The notes beneath the pieces are model-generated. The model saw only the letters and a list, made by a program, of their open reading frames with translations, was not told where the DNA came from and did not search any database. From the NCBI GenBank assembly GCA_900404475.1, contig OUQQ01000175.1:1-32036 (forward strand): a DNA stretch of 32,036 nt, read 5' to 3'. Origin of the DNA: Spongospora subterranea (taxonomy: Eukaryota > Endomyxa > Phytomyxea > Plasmodiophorida > Plasmodiophoridae). The translations under genes and the position numbers were made by a program. Below, one piece after another: positions 1 through 8,790 of this stretch (positions are counted from its first letter, which is position 1; each line of letters begins with the position of its first letter).

Positions 1-137
1 CCAGTTATGATGTAGAACATGACTTGCTATAGTCGAGCTATCCCTGATCTGTGGTCGTTACCCTATAAACGGTACGCCAGTTAGGATGTTTCGCTGGAAC
101 ATGACTGGCTATGATCTGGTCTCAGTCTGTGGTTGTA
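1..137. repeat. Diverged direct repeat, two units of about 60 bp
   Basis: The unit beginning at base 1 (CCAGTTATGATGT, then GAACATGACTTGCTAT) recurs at about 77 (CCAGTTAGGATGT, then GAACATGACTGGCTAT), and both copies end in a CTGTGGTYGT stretch. The second copy carries a small insertion. The repeat sits directly upstream of the LanC-like gene. Whether it continues to the left of the window cannot be seen, and no function is evident. Confidence 0.5.
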
Positions 138-212
138 CTGTAGAAAGGTGTGGCGCAATTCACAATGCGCTGAGCCGTTGCACCAGATATATAATTGGGG
201 GAGAGTTCCATC

Positions 213-1682
213 ATGGTGTCGGAGCGATATATCCCCAACCCCTTTATAGAGAATCCATCAAAATTCAACGCCCTTCGTATACGGCTGGATCGGCATCGAG
301 AAGATTTAATCAAATCCCTGTTTTTTAGGGTGATATCACTTTTAGAGTTATCTTCCCATCGTATTCGCCAAATAATTAATCGGTCTTGTTCCATCATGAT
401 ATTAGGTTCCAGGAAATGTCAGCTTGGATCGCATCTATATAATGGGAATTTACCGGGTTTTGGCTTTGCACTCTTCAGAACGTCGATTGTTCTGAAAGTT
501 TTGAAGAAGGATTTACCTGAGTTTGAGGCGATTCATGGGTTAATGAGCCGGATTTTCAAGCTGAAATGTGGATTTGATGAAAATAGCCTTATCAAGACAT
601 TCAAGCCGTTGCCTTCTTTTCAAGATATTCGTCAACACTGTCGACAATTAGCACAAACAGCGTTTCGGTTGTCGATTGATGCGATGGAGTCGACCGATCA
701 GCAATCGAATTGTTCTGGCTCTCACAGGTTAAGCACGTTTTTAGAAAGCAGTCTGGGAGTGCGAATTATTTGTCATGAGTTGATGACGACTGATGATGAT
801 GGGCGATCGGATAATCAATCATCGGATTGGATAGGGTCTGATTTCGAGTCCCTGATTGACGATTCCATATCAGCGTCATTAGCTTCCCACGCGCGATGCC
901 CAAATGAGCTATTATATGGTCGAGCTGGACTTCTTTATTCATTATTGTATCTAGAAAACAGGGTCCCCGGGTTTACTAATGGCAAGTGGATCCCATTGAT
1001 TGCACAGAAACTGATCGAATCCGGCAAATCTTTATCCAACCGACGGAATTCGGATTGGCAATTGTTGTACGAGTTCCACGAACAGGATTATTTAGGTGCT
1101 GCACATGGACTTGCTGGAATACTGTATGTTCTCAAACAGGTACCAATGCGTCATTTTGATCATCCCCACGACGTCAATCGGTTATTTATCGAATCGGGAA
1201 ATCGGATCATCTCAGCGTGCCAGTTGAGTACCGGCAACTTCACCAGTCGAATTCACCCAGGTCGTCACGTTCGCGATGATTTAGTGCAATGGTGTCATGG
1301 ATCACCTGGGGTCGTTCCACTTCTTGCAAGGATCGCTGAGGATAACGGGAATGGCGATGGTTATAACGCAAGTATCAGGATGAGTCTGGAAGATATCTGG
1401 AGACGTGGTCTACTCACTAAAGGATTGGGATTATGCCATGGAATCGCCGGTAATGGATACGCATATCTACGAGCCGATTTGGATGTCGACCATGGAGTTA
1501 ACCTGATTAGATCGCTGGCCTTTGCGGAAACAGGCTGGGAATCTGTTCAAGACCTGATCAATGTTCCGGATAATCCCATCTCATTATTTGAGGGTCTATC
1601 TGGCTTTATCTGTTTCCTATTAGATCTCATCCTCACACTTCACTCAAAACCAATTCTGGGAATTCCTGGCTATGATCTATAA
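213..1682 (+). CDS. LanC-like protein (LANCL family)
   Basis: An intronless CDS of 489 aa. The family is the eukaryotic relatives of bacterial lantibiotic cyclases; animal LANCL proteins bind glutathione and add it to dehydroamino acids in damaged proteins. The N-terminus (RYIPNPF) resembles the family's R-x-F-x-N-P start, which favours the ATG at 213; the open frame extends 18 nt upstream only through a TTG. Family landmarks follow in order: PNELLYGRAG, GAAHGLAG (His298), WCHGSPGV (Cys361) and GLCHGIAGN (Cys408-His409), ending in an aromatic/acidic GYDL tail. Cys361, Cys408 and His409 match the zinc ligands of the alpha/alpha toroid, so the active site looks intact. The protein is somewhat longer than human LANCL1 (about 400 aa), with extra sequence in the N-terminal third. 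TTC12 follows on the same strand 180 bp downstream. Confidence 0.9.
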   Translation: MVSERYIPNPFIENPSKFNALRIRLDRHREDLIKSLFFRVISLLELSSHRIRQIINRSCSIMILGSRKCQLGSHLYNGNLPGFGFALFRTSIVLKVLKKDLPEFEAIHGLMSRIFKLKCGFDENSLIKTFKPLPSFQDIRQHCRQLAQTAFRLSIDAMESTDQQSNCSGSHRLSTFLESSLGVRIICHELMTTDDDGRSDNQSSDWIGSDFESLIDDSISASLASHARCPNELLYGRAGLLYSLLYLENRVPGFTNGKWIPLIAQKLIESGKSLSNRRNSDWQLLYEFHEQDYLGAAHGLAGILYVLKQVPMRHFDHPHDVNRLFIESGNRIISACQLSTGNFTSRIHPGRHVRDDLVQWCHGSPGVVPLLARIAEDNGNGDGYNASIRMSLEDIWRRGLLTKGLGLCHGIAGNGYAYLRADLDVDHGVNLIRSLAFAETGWESVQDLINVPDNPISLFEGLSGFICFLLDLILTLHSKPILGIPGYDL

Positions 1683-1862
1683 AATTCAACGCTTTTCCGT
1701 TCAACAACAAACACAAATTATTGTTCTGGGAACGATCGTATTGGCGAGGGATCGCGATATTGATTGGCCTCGCTATGTATAGCCAGGTCTCTGTGACCAG
1801 AATGGCCAAACCGGTAACGGGGGGAGCACGGTCACAACGTGACACCAGATAACGCCATCAGC

Positions 1863-4277
1863 ATGGCTAATCACGATGAAGATCTGCAAGACTTCTTGAC
1901 GAAAGTCGAGGACGTTAGCCGAACAATTGACCGGATCGTACGCGGAGAAGCCAGCGCTACAGAATGTGATGAAGCCGAGGAGAGATTATTGGCCCGATCC
2001 AGGAGCAGATCGGATCCAGATCAAGCCGTCCAGGTGAAATACAGGAACGGACCAGGAAACAGTGATCAATATCAGGTGTTTTGTAAACGGTGTCACATTG
2101 AACACGACGATGCGGTGGAGAATTGTGTGCAATGTGGAGAAAGCTATGGCCTGGAGAGCAGACAGACTCGTCAGATACATCTAAAACAGCAAATAGCGAA
2201 GCTCGTAGAGCAACGGGAACAGCATAAACAGAGGAAAGGACGATGGGCCAGATATTGTCAATATCGAAAGGATAAGATGCGATTGTCTGGGTCGTTTGAG
2301 AAATGGGATGTCTGGGAGCCGGATTCCGATTCGGATGATGAACCGATACCTGATTCAAACGATCCCAGATTCGCCGCATTGGAGGCGGATATGAAGCAGA
2401 GGGATGAAGCGCTAGCCACGAAGAGGAAACAAGCGGACGCGTTCAAGAACGAGGGCAATGATTGCTTCACGAACGGTCAATATATTCAGGCCAGCGAGCT
2501 GTACACGAAAGCGATTGAGCTGAAGAAGGATTGTCCAGCCTATTACACTAATCGTGCACTATCCTATATCCATAATTCACAATTCTCACTAGCGTTGAAC
2601 GATTGCGACGCGGTTTTGGATATGGCCGAATTCTTTCAAGGGAATCGTTTCCCAAAAAACGATCGTCTGGTTATGAAGGCGTGGGTTCGCCGATCACTAG
2701 CGCTAAGAGGGTTGCTGAGATTCGACGACGCCATTGATTCTCTAGTTGATGGGGCGCTCAAATGTCGACCCGGCGATCAGGAGTCGATATTGCTTATCGG
2801 GCGATATCGACAGGATCAACAGCAATATCGGGACGAGATCAAAGCTCGGAAAGAGGGAGGAGATCATGATCTTCGATCGATAATCAACAAGTTGAAGATT
2901 AGATCGGCACGGGATCCTGTTGGCGATCTGTGTGAAGATCTGTTGAAAATGATGAAATTTGGTGATAATACCACTCATCTGTTATTCACATCGCTGGATG
3001 GCTTAAACCTATCCGTCTCTTTACTTGACGAATATCCCAGCCAATCCTGCCAGGTATTATCGGAAATCTGCCAGGACAATACGTCGAATCTGACGGCGAT
3101 CGCTAAACCATCCGTTGTCGCGATATTACTGGGGAAGTTGGACCCCCGGTTCAATAATCTGAACGATATCGTTTGGTCGACCAAGCTGTTGACTGATCTC
3201 ACGACATTGCAATCAGCTAGGAAGTATCTGCTGGGGACTAACGCCAGGAAGGTGGCGAAACTGATATGGGGAAATGTCGAGCAATCTGGCAACTGCGATC
3301 TACGATCGGCCAGCGTTGGATTGATGGCTAATTGCTCCCTGTCCGAGACGTTCAGAGCAATCTTCAGGAGGAATCACGATCAGGTATTCGCTCCATATCA
3401 TCTAACAGTGATCATCTCATCACGAACGGCGTCCGACGAGGAGAAACAATGCTGTCTAAGCGCGTTGAGTAATCTGTTCATGGATCATCAAATTCGAGGT
3501 GATTTCGCCGGCATTCAAAACCCAAACACGTTCACCATATTGGTCGGGATGATCAAGATACTGTGGAAGCGGTGCTTAAAACGGGATGAAGGTTATGGAG
3601 AACAGGGTTTACGGAAATGTCTGGGCGCCGTGCTAAATCTGAGTTTAAACAATGATGGTCTGGTGAAGGTCTGTGGAGCTGGTCTTGTCCCCATCATAAC
3701 TACAATCATGATCAAAGGGACAGGCGACATTCGATATCGCGCTCTGCAACTTATCGCCCGATCTGCCAAACTCGACACCAATCAGGGATATATCATGAAA
3801 GAGTCGTTCCCGTTTTTTTATGCAGCACTTGTTGATGAAGACGCACCAGAACATGAGTTTAGCCAGATTACACGAATCCTCGCTTCACTCTCACCCAATC
3901 CTGCGTTTGTATCCTTATTTTACGCCTGCCATTCTCCCGTTAATATTCGCCAGCTCCTGGTTCGGAGCATATCGAGGTCTAGCTCCTTGAACGATGTTCA
4001 AGCTTTGGGGAATATCTGTCTGTGTATATCAAAATGTATTGATAATGATGATCAGACAGGCCATATTCTCGGCCAATATTCCAATATCATTCCGGCATTG
4101 GTATCGACTCTTCGCAATACGTCAATTGACGCGGCCGTTCGAAAGAACGCTGCAATTGTTGCAGCTAAACTGAGCAAATGTTCACACAATTACAGTCAAC
4201 TAAAAGAACTTCGGGCAATGGAAATCATGCTCTGCACAGCCAACGAACTTGTTGGTCAAAAAAAGATATGTCAATGA
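1863..4277 (+). CDS. TTC12: TTC12-like TPR/armadillo protein, axonemal dynein assembly
   Basis: An intronless CDS of 804 aa. TTC12 is a cytoplasmic factor needed to preassemble ciliary dynein arms. The N-terminal EDLQDFLTKVEDVSRTI matches the start of the vertebrate protein. A TPR block lies at roughly residues 190-330 (KNEGNDCFTNGQYIQASELY, then YYTNRALSYI). A long helical armadillo-like region fills the rest and ends in a segment like the vertebrate C-terminus (AAIVAAKLSKC, then QLKELRAMEIM). An unusual feature is a C-x2-C-x10-C-x2-C zinc-ribbon-like motif at Cys74/77/88/91, followed by an acidic run near residue 160, which I do not recall in animal TTC12. The ATG at 1863 is preferred because the frame continues upstream only via a GTG. 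UNC-45 and SPAG1 are alternative TPR families, but the matching ends favour TTC12. Confidence 0.82.
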   Translation: MANHDEDLQDFLTKVEDVSRTIDRIVRGEASATECDEAEERLLARSRSRSDPDQAVQVKYRNGPGNSDQYQVFCKRCHIEHDDAVENCVQCGESYGLESRQTRQIHLKQQIAKLVEQREQHKQRKGRWARYCQYRKDKMRLSGSFEKWDVWEPDSDSDDEPIPDSNDPRFAALEADMKQRDEALATKRKQADAFKNEGNDCFTNGQYIQASELYTKAIELKKDCPAYYTNRALSYIHNSQFSLALNDCDAVLDMAEFFQGNRFPKNDRLVMKAWVRRSLALRGLLRFDDAIDSLVDGALKCRPGDQESILLIGRYRQDQQQYRDEIKARKEGGDHDLRSIINKLKIRSARDPVGDLCEDLLKMMKFGDNTTHLLFTSLDGLNLSVSLLDEYPSQSCQVLSEICQDNTSNLTAIAKPSVVAILLGKLDPRFNNLNDIVWSTKLLTDLTTLQSARKYLLGTNARKVAKLIWGNVEQSGNCDLRSASVGLMANCSLSETFRAIFRRNHDQVFAPYHLTVIISSRTASDEEKQCCLSALSNLFMDHQIRGDFAGIQNPNTFTILVGMIKILWKRCLKRDEGYGEQGLRKCLGAVLNLSLNNDGLVKVCGAGLVPIITTIMIKGTGDIRYRALQLIARSAKLDTNQGYIMKESFPFFYAALVDEDAPEHEFSQITRILASLSPNPAFVSLFYACHSPVNIRQLLVRSISRSSSLNDVQALGNICLCISKCIDNDDQTGHILGQYSNIIPALVSTLRNTSIDAAVRKNAAIVAAKLSKCSHNYSQLKELRAMEIMLCTANELVGQKKICQ

Positions 4278-4401
4278 TAAAAACTAGAAGTATTTTAAAA
4301 TTTGTAGGTGATTGTTTAAGATGATGAAGATCCAGAAACAAAAGAGAATTTAGAGTTGGGCACAATATTTAATGGGACATATATGGATTATAGTGGGGGA
4401 A
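4278..4401. other. Short intergenic spacer between convergent genes
   Basis: These 124 bp separate the TTC12 stop from the URM1 stop on the opposite strand. The sequence is AT-rich and presumably holds both 3' ends. No other feature is visible. Confidence 0.6.
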
Positions 4402-4797
4402 TTAACCGCCATGAAGGGTGGATATAAACACGATTACATCGCCATCTTTGATACTTGCTTTCTTACCACCACATAGCTCCCAATCAACATCGTTGATGAG
4501 AATCAGAATACCAGGACGTCTGACGACGGATGAGTTAGACGACAAGGGCGATATTGTCAATGATCATGGTTTACATAGTGTTATCTTGAATAAAAAGCTC
4601 ATGACGTTCAACTATAACAGTGGATTGTACAACTGTGATTAGTTCCGATATCTCAATCGCATCCTGTCCAGACAATTCCACAACATGTATTTTCTTATGA
4701 GACGCCAGAGCATCTAAACCACCACTACAGTATATCAATACTCATAAACCAATTACAATATTCATTGATCATACCCTAATTCGACGGTCACCTTCAT
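4402..4797 (-). CDS. URM1: Ubiquitin-related modifier URM1 (3 exons)
   Basis: URM1 is a ubiquitin-fold sulfur carrier. Its C-terminal glycine is thiocarboxylated by the MOCS3/Uba4 enzyme for 2-thiolation of tRNA wobble uridine, and it can also be conjugated to proteins. Exons on the minus strand are 4797-4775, 4724-4575 and 4519-4402. Introns of 50 nt (GTATGA...CTGTAG) and 55 nt (GTAAAC...GTCAG, branch-like CTAAC) keep phase, giving 96 aa. Landmarks are an early GGG turn, a middle [19 protein letters not shown] stretch, a DWEL motif and the diagnostic C-terminus [11 protein letters not shown]. The first coding exon is only 23 nt. The gene is convergent with TTC12. The match to the family is very clear. 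Confidence 0.93.
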
Positions 4798-4997
4798 TGG
4801 TTTAACAATATCTGGGGGAGTTGGCAGGTGAGGGTTGGCAACCAGCCGGTAGACTGGCGGCCTCACGGAGACCGCAGATGAAACCCTCATGTCAATCAAC
4901 CCTGGCGACGTTGGTCACAAGATAATCAAACAGATCCTGGTTTCCCATGTTGAAGGTGTTGTAAGATATTCTCTAGCCCTATATAGACTGTATTAAA

Positions 4998-5383
4998 CAC
5001 GTATTGTCTGTTGTTCCCCATTATCATGTCACATTGAATGTCCAGTTATACTTCATCAACCTCAAAAGGCGTGTTTCATCGTCTGCCTTTCTGCCTAATA
5101 CCAATGTATATAAGGAGGGAGTACGATGGCGTCTTTTCTTGTCGCTGTTGCACGATCGTGACATCTTGGCGTAATTCGTTGTCCTGGAGCCATGCAGAGC
5201 CAGAGAAAAGTGTCGCAGTTATCAGCAGATTCCATTTCCTCGTAGATGCACATTCAAGAAATTCATTGAATATAATCTTTGAGTTCATGATGTTTATTCA
5301 GTGATCGGCGATATCTTCGTTAGAAACATTGGAAGCGCATACACACTACTCACAAATAGTTTCTGATAATTCCCTACGCCCAT
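4998..5383 (-). other. Possible unidentified coding exons, not assembled
   Basis: Several minus-strand stretches read like protein. ATG at 5383 starts MGVGNYQKLF, followed by a consensus GTGAGT donor at 5353; an acceptor at 5277 opens a segment containing KWNLLITATLFSGSAWLQ. An overlapping frame reads TPSLYTLVLGRKADDETRLL, and farther on there is LENILQHLQHGKPGSV before a stop. I could not find phase-consistent joins linking all of these and I recognise no family. This may be one small intron-rich gene just upstream of URM1, or chance open frames. Confidence 0.25.
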
Positions 5384-5454
5384 GAAGAATGATGTGGGGC
5401 GCTGGAACTACCTACAGTAGATATGATTGAGAGCACAGAACGAAAATCCAGTTG

Positions 5455-5724
5455 TCACAACAAGCGTTGTTTGGCGATTTTGGCAATTGTTTGTAGAGTC
5501 CTGAAAAATTCTCAAATTTTTTCAAAAACTTGTTTGAACCTTTGACGACGGTCAGGCACGTGTTTGCCTTGACAAGTTGCAAGGATTTTGTTGTCTTTGT
5601 CCACTAGCAAACATATTAAGTCGACCCCTTCATACAAGTAGGAAGCTGGGTTTAGGACAATAAAATTCCGCTTTCTAACTGATTGTACGTTCTGAAAACC
5701 GCCAATCAGCAGCGCGACTTCCTT
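5455..5724 (-). other. Unidentified coding exon(s), possibly a partial gene
   Basis: Behind an acceptor at 5725 the minus strand reads KEVALLIGGFQ, then NFIVLNPASYLYEGVDLICL, then ATCQGKHVPDRRQR. Its composition is convincing for a real globular protein. The frame then meets a TGA at 5514-5512 but remains protein-like in the same frame beyond it (TLQTIAKIAKQRLL, stop at 5457). A 39-nt intron (5539-5501, GTTCAA...TTCAG) would remove the TGA and keep phase. The upstream exon is not found; the region above is the aquaporin promoter. I do not recognise the family. Confidence 0.35.
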
Positions 5725-5805
5725 CTACTGTTATTCAAAATATCACTTTCAACTGTCAGTCAGTCAGCTTGCAAAAAAAGCAATTGCTGACGAGCCCTGT
5801 TGGTC

Positions 5806-5949
5806 ATGGACCTGTTTCCAGGTGATGCTGTAACTGGCTGTTATCACGTTCCAACTGGGGGTCCACAAAATATGCAGTTCCCGCATGGACCTATGACGGC
5901 TGACCAAAACATGGCGCCATGGCTTCAGGTCATGGACCTCTCATTATAG
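5806..5949 (+). promoter_or_regulatory. Possible upstream ORF overlapping the aquaporin start
   Basis: An ATG at 5806 opens a 47-codon frame, rich in Gly, Pro and Met, that runs past the strong-context aquaporin ATG at 5919 in another frame and stops about 30 nt inside it. If transcribed it would be an overlapping uORF. Alternatively it belongs to an unrecognised first exon. No splice pair joins it in frame to the aquaporin. Confidence 0.3.
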
Positions 5950-7118
5950 GAAAATATCGAGACAAATATATTAGCAGGGAGGATATGGAATCAACCGATC
6001 CGTTTGAGGTGATATCGAGCGCCAAGAAAGGTGGCGGAGGCAAGAGCAAAGCCGCCGCGATCAAGCGACGACCCAGTGACGATGAGTTCGATCGCGCTTT
6101 AGGAGCCAGCTCACCGCGACGCAAAAGTAGTGTCTCGTTGACCGAAATAATGCAAAATCTTCAAGACAAAGAGGTGATTCTCTAAGGCACGGCTTCACCA
6201 CAAACTAATTATTTTCACTTTAGTACTGCGAAAACCCATATGCAGTTGCTTGTGAATTCGTTGGAACGTTCATTTTCCTGTTTTCGACGACATTGGGCGT
6301 GACGTATAGTGGTGGACACTTGATCAACATCGCCACTGGATATGGGATCACGTTGGCCGTGATCGTATTTATTACGGCTCCGATCAGTGGTGGGCACATC
6401 AATCCGGCCGTCACCTTTGCCTTGGCGATGCATCGCTACATTTCTATCAAACAGAGTCTGTACTATATAGTGGCTCAGATGCTGGGCGCTATCTGTGGCG
6501 TTGCTGTGGCCTACGGAATCGCCGATCAATTGATCGGCAGCATATTCGTAAATGAACGCGTCTCGGTTGCCGCCGGGTTTTTTGGTGAGGCGGTTGGAAC
6601 GTGGTTCCTGGTTATGACGGTGTTCGCCACTGCCGTCCACACCAGTGAAGGAAGACAAACACCTGAGAAACAGGCTCTGAATGCATTGTCACCAATGATT
6701 ATCGGATGGAGTAAGTACTCTTCAAAACCCGCCAGCGTTCATTATTGTTTTTTTTTTAACATTAGGAACTGATGACGCCTTGAAGTTGCCTTCTCTAAAT
6801 GTTTGGAATGTGCTACTCTATATTGATTGATTGAACAGGTGTATGGGCTGCACATTTTGCCCTGGTTGGCGTTACTGGGTGTGGTATCAACCCAGCCCGT
6901 TATATTGCCACGGCCCTAGTTTTGGTGAGTTTTTGTCAACCCTAATATACTGCATCGGTTAAATGATATTGTTGTTTTAGAATAACTGGAGCGGCCACGA
7001 ATGGATCTATATTCTTGGTCCAATGTTTGGCGCTTTGATCGCATTCCCAATCCAGAAGATGATCTATAAACCAGATAAGGGTCAACTAGAGGCTCCGGCT
7101 GCATCGGGTCACGCTTAG
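5919..7118 (+). CDS. Aquaporin / major intrinsic protein (4 exons)
   Basis: A membrane channel for water or small neutral solutes. Exons are 5919-6173, 6224-6710, 6839-6924 and 6981-7118; all joins keep phase, giving 321 aa. Donors are GTGATT, GTAAGT and GTGAGT. The start has an ideal context (GCCATGG). Both pore motifs are present: GGHINPAVTFA (NPA 145-147) and GCGINPARY (NPA 265-267, Arg268). Six hydrophobic segments lie between about residue 90 and the C-terminus. The N-terminal 85 residues are hydrophilic, with a Gly/Lys-rich run and Ser-rich basic patches, which suggests a regulated cytosolic tail. The residue after the second NPAR is Tyr, where water channels usually have Ser and glyceroporins Asp, so selectivity cannot be called. 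The 3' tail is short and ends GHA. Confidence 0.9.
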
Positions 7119-7336
7119 CAGCGTAATCGCGTCTTTATCATGTCATCGTTATCCATTAAACCAATCATCACAATAATCGACTTCTGTCATTTGTTATACG
7201 GATCAAACACTACCGACCCGAACCCATCAGGTGACAACGGTACGAATCTAAAAGAAGAATTTACCGTTGAGCTCGGTTATTGATTCAAAATAAGGTTTCA
7301 AAATCAGCAACAAGCATGAAATATGAGGATGTTCTG
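7119..7336. other. Intergenic, aquaporin 3' flank
   Basis: About 220 bp with no recognisable gene between the aquaporin stop and the end of the transposase relic. Confidence 0.4.
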
Positions 7337-7872
7337 TTATGCCTTATCGATCCATTTCAACATCATGGACTCATCCATCCAATCGTTGTCTTGACATGCG
7401 TAAACAGGACCTTCCGGATATGAACTGAATTCCCGAACAATTCTGTTCGATTTCCCTTCGAAATAATTATCGGGTACAACCATAATACGAAGGTTGACGA
7501 AGTCGCTGCCCGAATGGTTACCGTCCGTGCCCCGACGACGTCCAATGTTGTTGACGGATGCATTGAAAAGAAGACTGGCGTTTGATCCATATTGATGATG
7601 CGTTCACTGTAACCGCTGCTGGGACCAAGTTGAACCTGATGATTATTTTCAAAGGAAAACCGAACGGGAAGCTTTCGATATAGCGGAACGTATTTATATT
7701 TTTCATTTGTAGATTGCAAAAGTACCAAAAATAAAGCAGGCGTTACCGAGAATTTGCCGCTTACGCTTAGCGCCAAGAAAATTGTCATATATCTACCCAA
7801 CACAAGGTCTAAATCGCCGAAACGGAGGACGGGACCGATATTGTTTAAGTTGCACAGCCTGTCGAAGAGCAT
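7337..7872 (-). pseudogene. Decayed pogo/Tigger-type (DDE_1) transposase
   Basis: On the minus strand the segment INMDQTPVFFSMHPSTTLDV followed by ARTVTIRAATSSTF is typical of the DDE_1 core of pogo/Tigger/CENP-B-like transposases; the Asp of MDQTPV is a catalytic position. The downstream block VYACQDNDWMDESMMLKWID, ending at a TAA (7339-7337), is the family's second conserved region but lies in a different frame. A frameshift therefore separates the two, near 7440-7460. The N-terminal DNA-binding part is not readable as one frame. No terminal inverted repeats were identified. It is most likely a dead partial copy between the aquaporin and the histone gene. Confidence 0.75.
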
Positions 7873-8046
7873 CAGTTGAAGCGGTCGGTGACTCGCTCAC
7901 GCCTACGCCCTGGCATCTGAGACAGAGTGCTTCCCACCACAGATGGAGGATCTCGCCCGTTCAGTTTTGGCGCGCAAATCGCCACGGAAGATGGCAACGT
8001 AAAAGGATGTGCTGCCGTCTGCCAGTCTGGTTCAGACCTCCCGCCA

Positions 8047-8068
8047 AAAAACGCGCGCGCGCGTTTTT
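8047..8068. repeat. Perfect 22-bp palindrome, A5-(CG)6-T5
   Basis: Five A, six CG dinucleotides and five T form a perfect palindrome about 150 bp upstream of the histone ATG. Alternating CG can adopt Z-DNA or extrude a hairpin. A promoter role for H2A is inference from position only. Confidence 0.85.
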
Positions 8069-8216
8069 CCTGGTGCCCGTCGGCCAAGTTGCTGCTATGT
8101 GCCGATGGTACATATACAAGCTTGGGTGGCTATAACACCAGTTCTCGCGGACTTTGGTTTCATTCTGCATAACATAGTGTGTGGTTCAGTTAGTCGCGCT
8201 TCTTGTTGAGTTTAGA

Positions 8217-8687
8217 ATGTCGGGAAAGGGTAAGGGTGGACGCGGTAAGGCCAAGGGAGGCAAGTCCCAAACACGTTCGTCGCGCGCTGGTCTCCAGTTC
8301 CCAGTCGGTCGTATCAATCGTTTCCTTCGCGATGGTCGCTATGCCGCCCGTGTCGGAGGTGGTGCTCCAGTTTACTTGGCGGCCGTCCTCGAATACCTAG
8401 CTGCCGAAATTCTCGAGTTAGCTGGTAACGCCGCTCGTGATAACAAAAAATCGCGTATCATTCCCCGTCACGTCCAGCTCGCCATCCGAAACGATGAAGA
8501 GTTGAACAAGCTGTTGCACGACGTCACGATTGCCCAAGGTGGTGTTCTGCCAAACATTCACTCGGTGCTGTTGCCCAAGAAAAAGGCCGGAGAGACTGCT
8601 GCTCCCACAACATCGACCAAGAAAGAGACTCCGGCCAAGGGTGTTTCCAAGAAAGGTGGCAAGCAATCTGGCTCCCAGGAATTCTAA
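8217..8687 (+). CDS. Histone H2A, H2A.X type (C-terminal SQEF)
   Basis: A core nucleosome histone of 156 aa, intronless. The ATG at 8217 starts [11 protein letters not shown]; the frame extends upstream but has no family sequence there. The histone fold is complete: [16 protein letters not shown], then [19 protein letters not shown], the acidic-patch ELNKLL segment and the docking region [15 protein letters not shown]. An extended Lys/Thr-rich tail ends in SQEF. SQ-(E/D)-hydrophobic is the H2A.X phosphorylation site for ATM/ATR-type kinases, so this protein likely serves both as bulk H2A and in DNA-damage signalling, as in yeast. No histone 3' stem-loop is evident; a poly(A) signal lies about 105 nt past the stop. 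There is no divergent H2B partner in the window. Confidence 0.97.
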   Translation: MSGKGKGGRGKAKGGKSQTRSSRAGLQFPVGRINRFLRDGRYAARVGGGAPVYLAAVLEYLAAEILELAGNAARDNKKSRIIPRHVQLAIRNDEELNKLLHDVTIAQGGVLPNIHSVLLPKKKAGETAAPTTSTKKETPAKGVSKKGGKQSGSQEF

Positions 8688-8790
8688 TTTTAAACAACCG
8701 CACCCATTATTTGAGTAAATCCCTTGCTGTGGTTTTATATATTGGTGGTGTTTCAAGCCATAATCACAAAACAATCAGGTTTTCGTTCAT

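Noticed and set aside
195..212. N-terminal extension of the LanC-like protein from TTG 195
   Set aside because: It is a non-ATG start; the family's conserved N-terminus begins just after the ATG at 213.
1839..1862. GTG start for TTC12
   Set aside because: The eukaryotic ATG at 1863 immediately precedes the conserved EDLQDFL segment.
5501..5539. TGA recoding (selenocysteine or Trp) in the 5724-5455 segment
   Set aside because: TGA works as a normal stop in other genes here (TMEM245 at 16842-16840), no SECIS-like element was seen, and a 39-nt intron removes the TGA in phase.
6215..6658. Minus-strand 147-codon ORF opposite aquaporin exon 2
   Set aside because: It is antisense to conserved transmembrane coding sequence and has no family resemblance.
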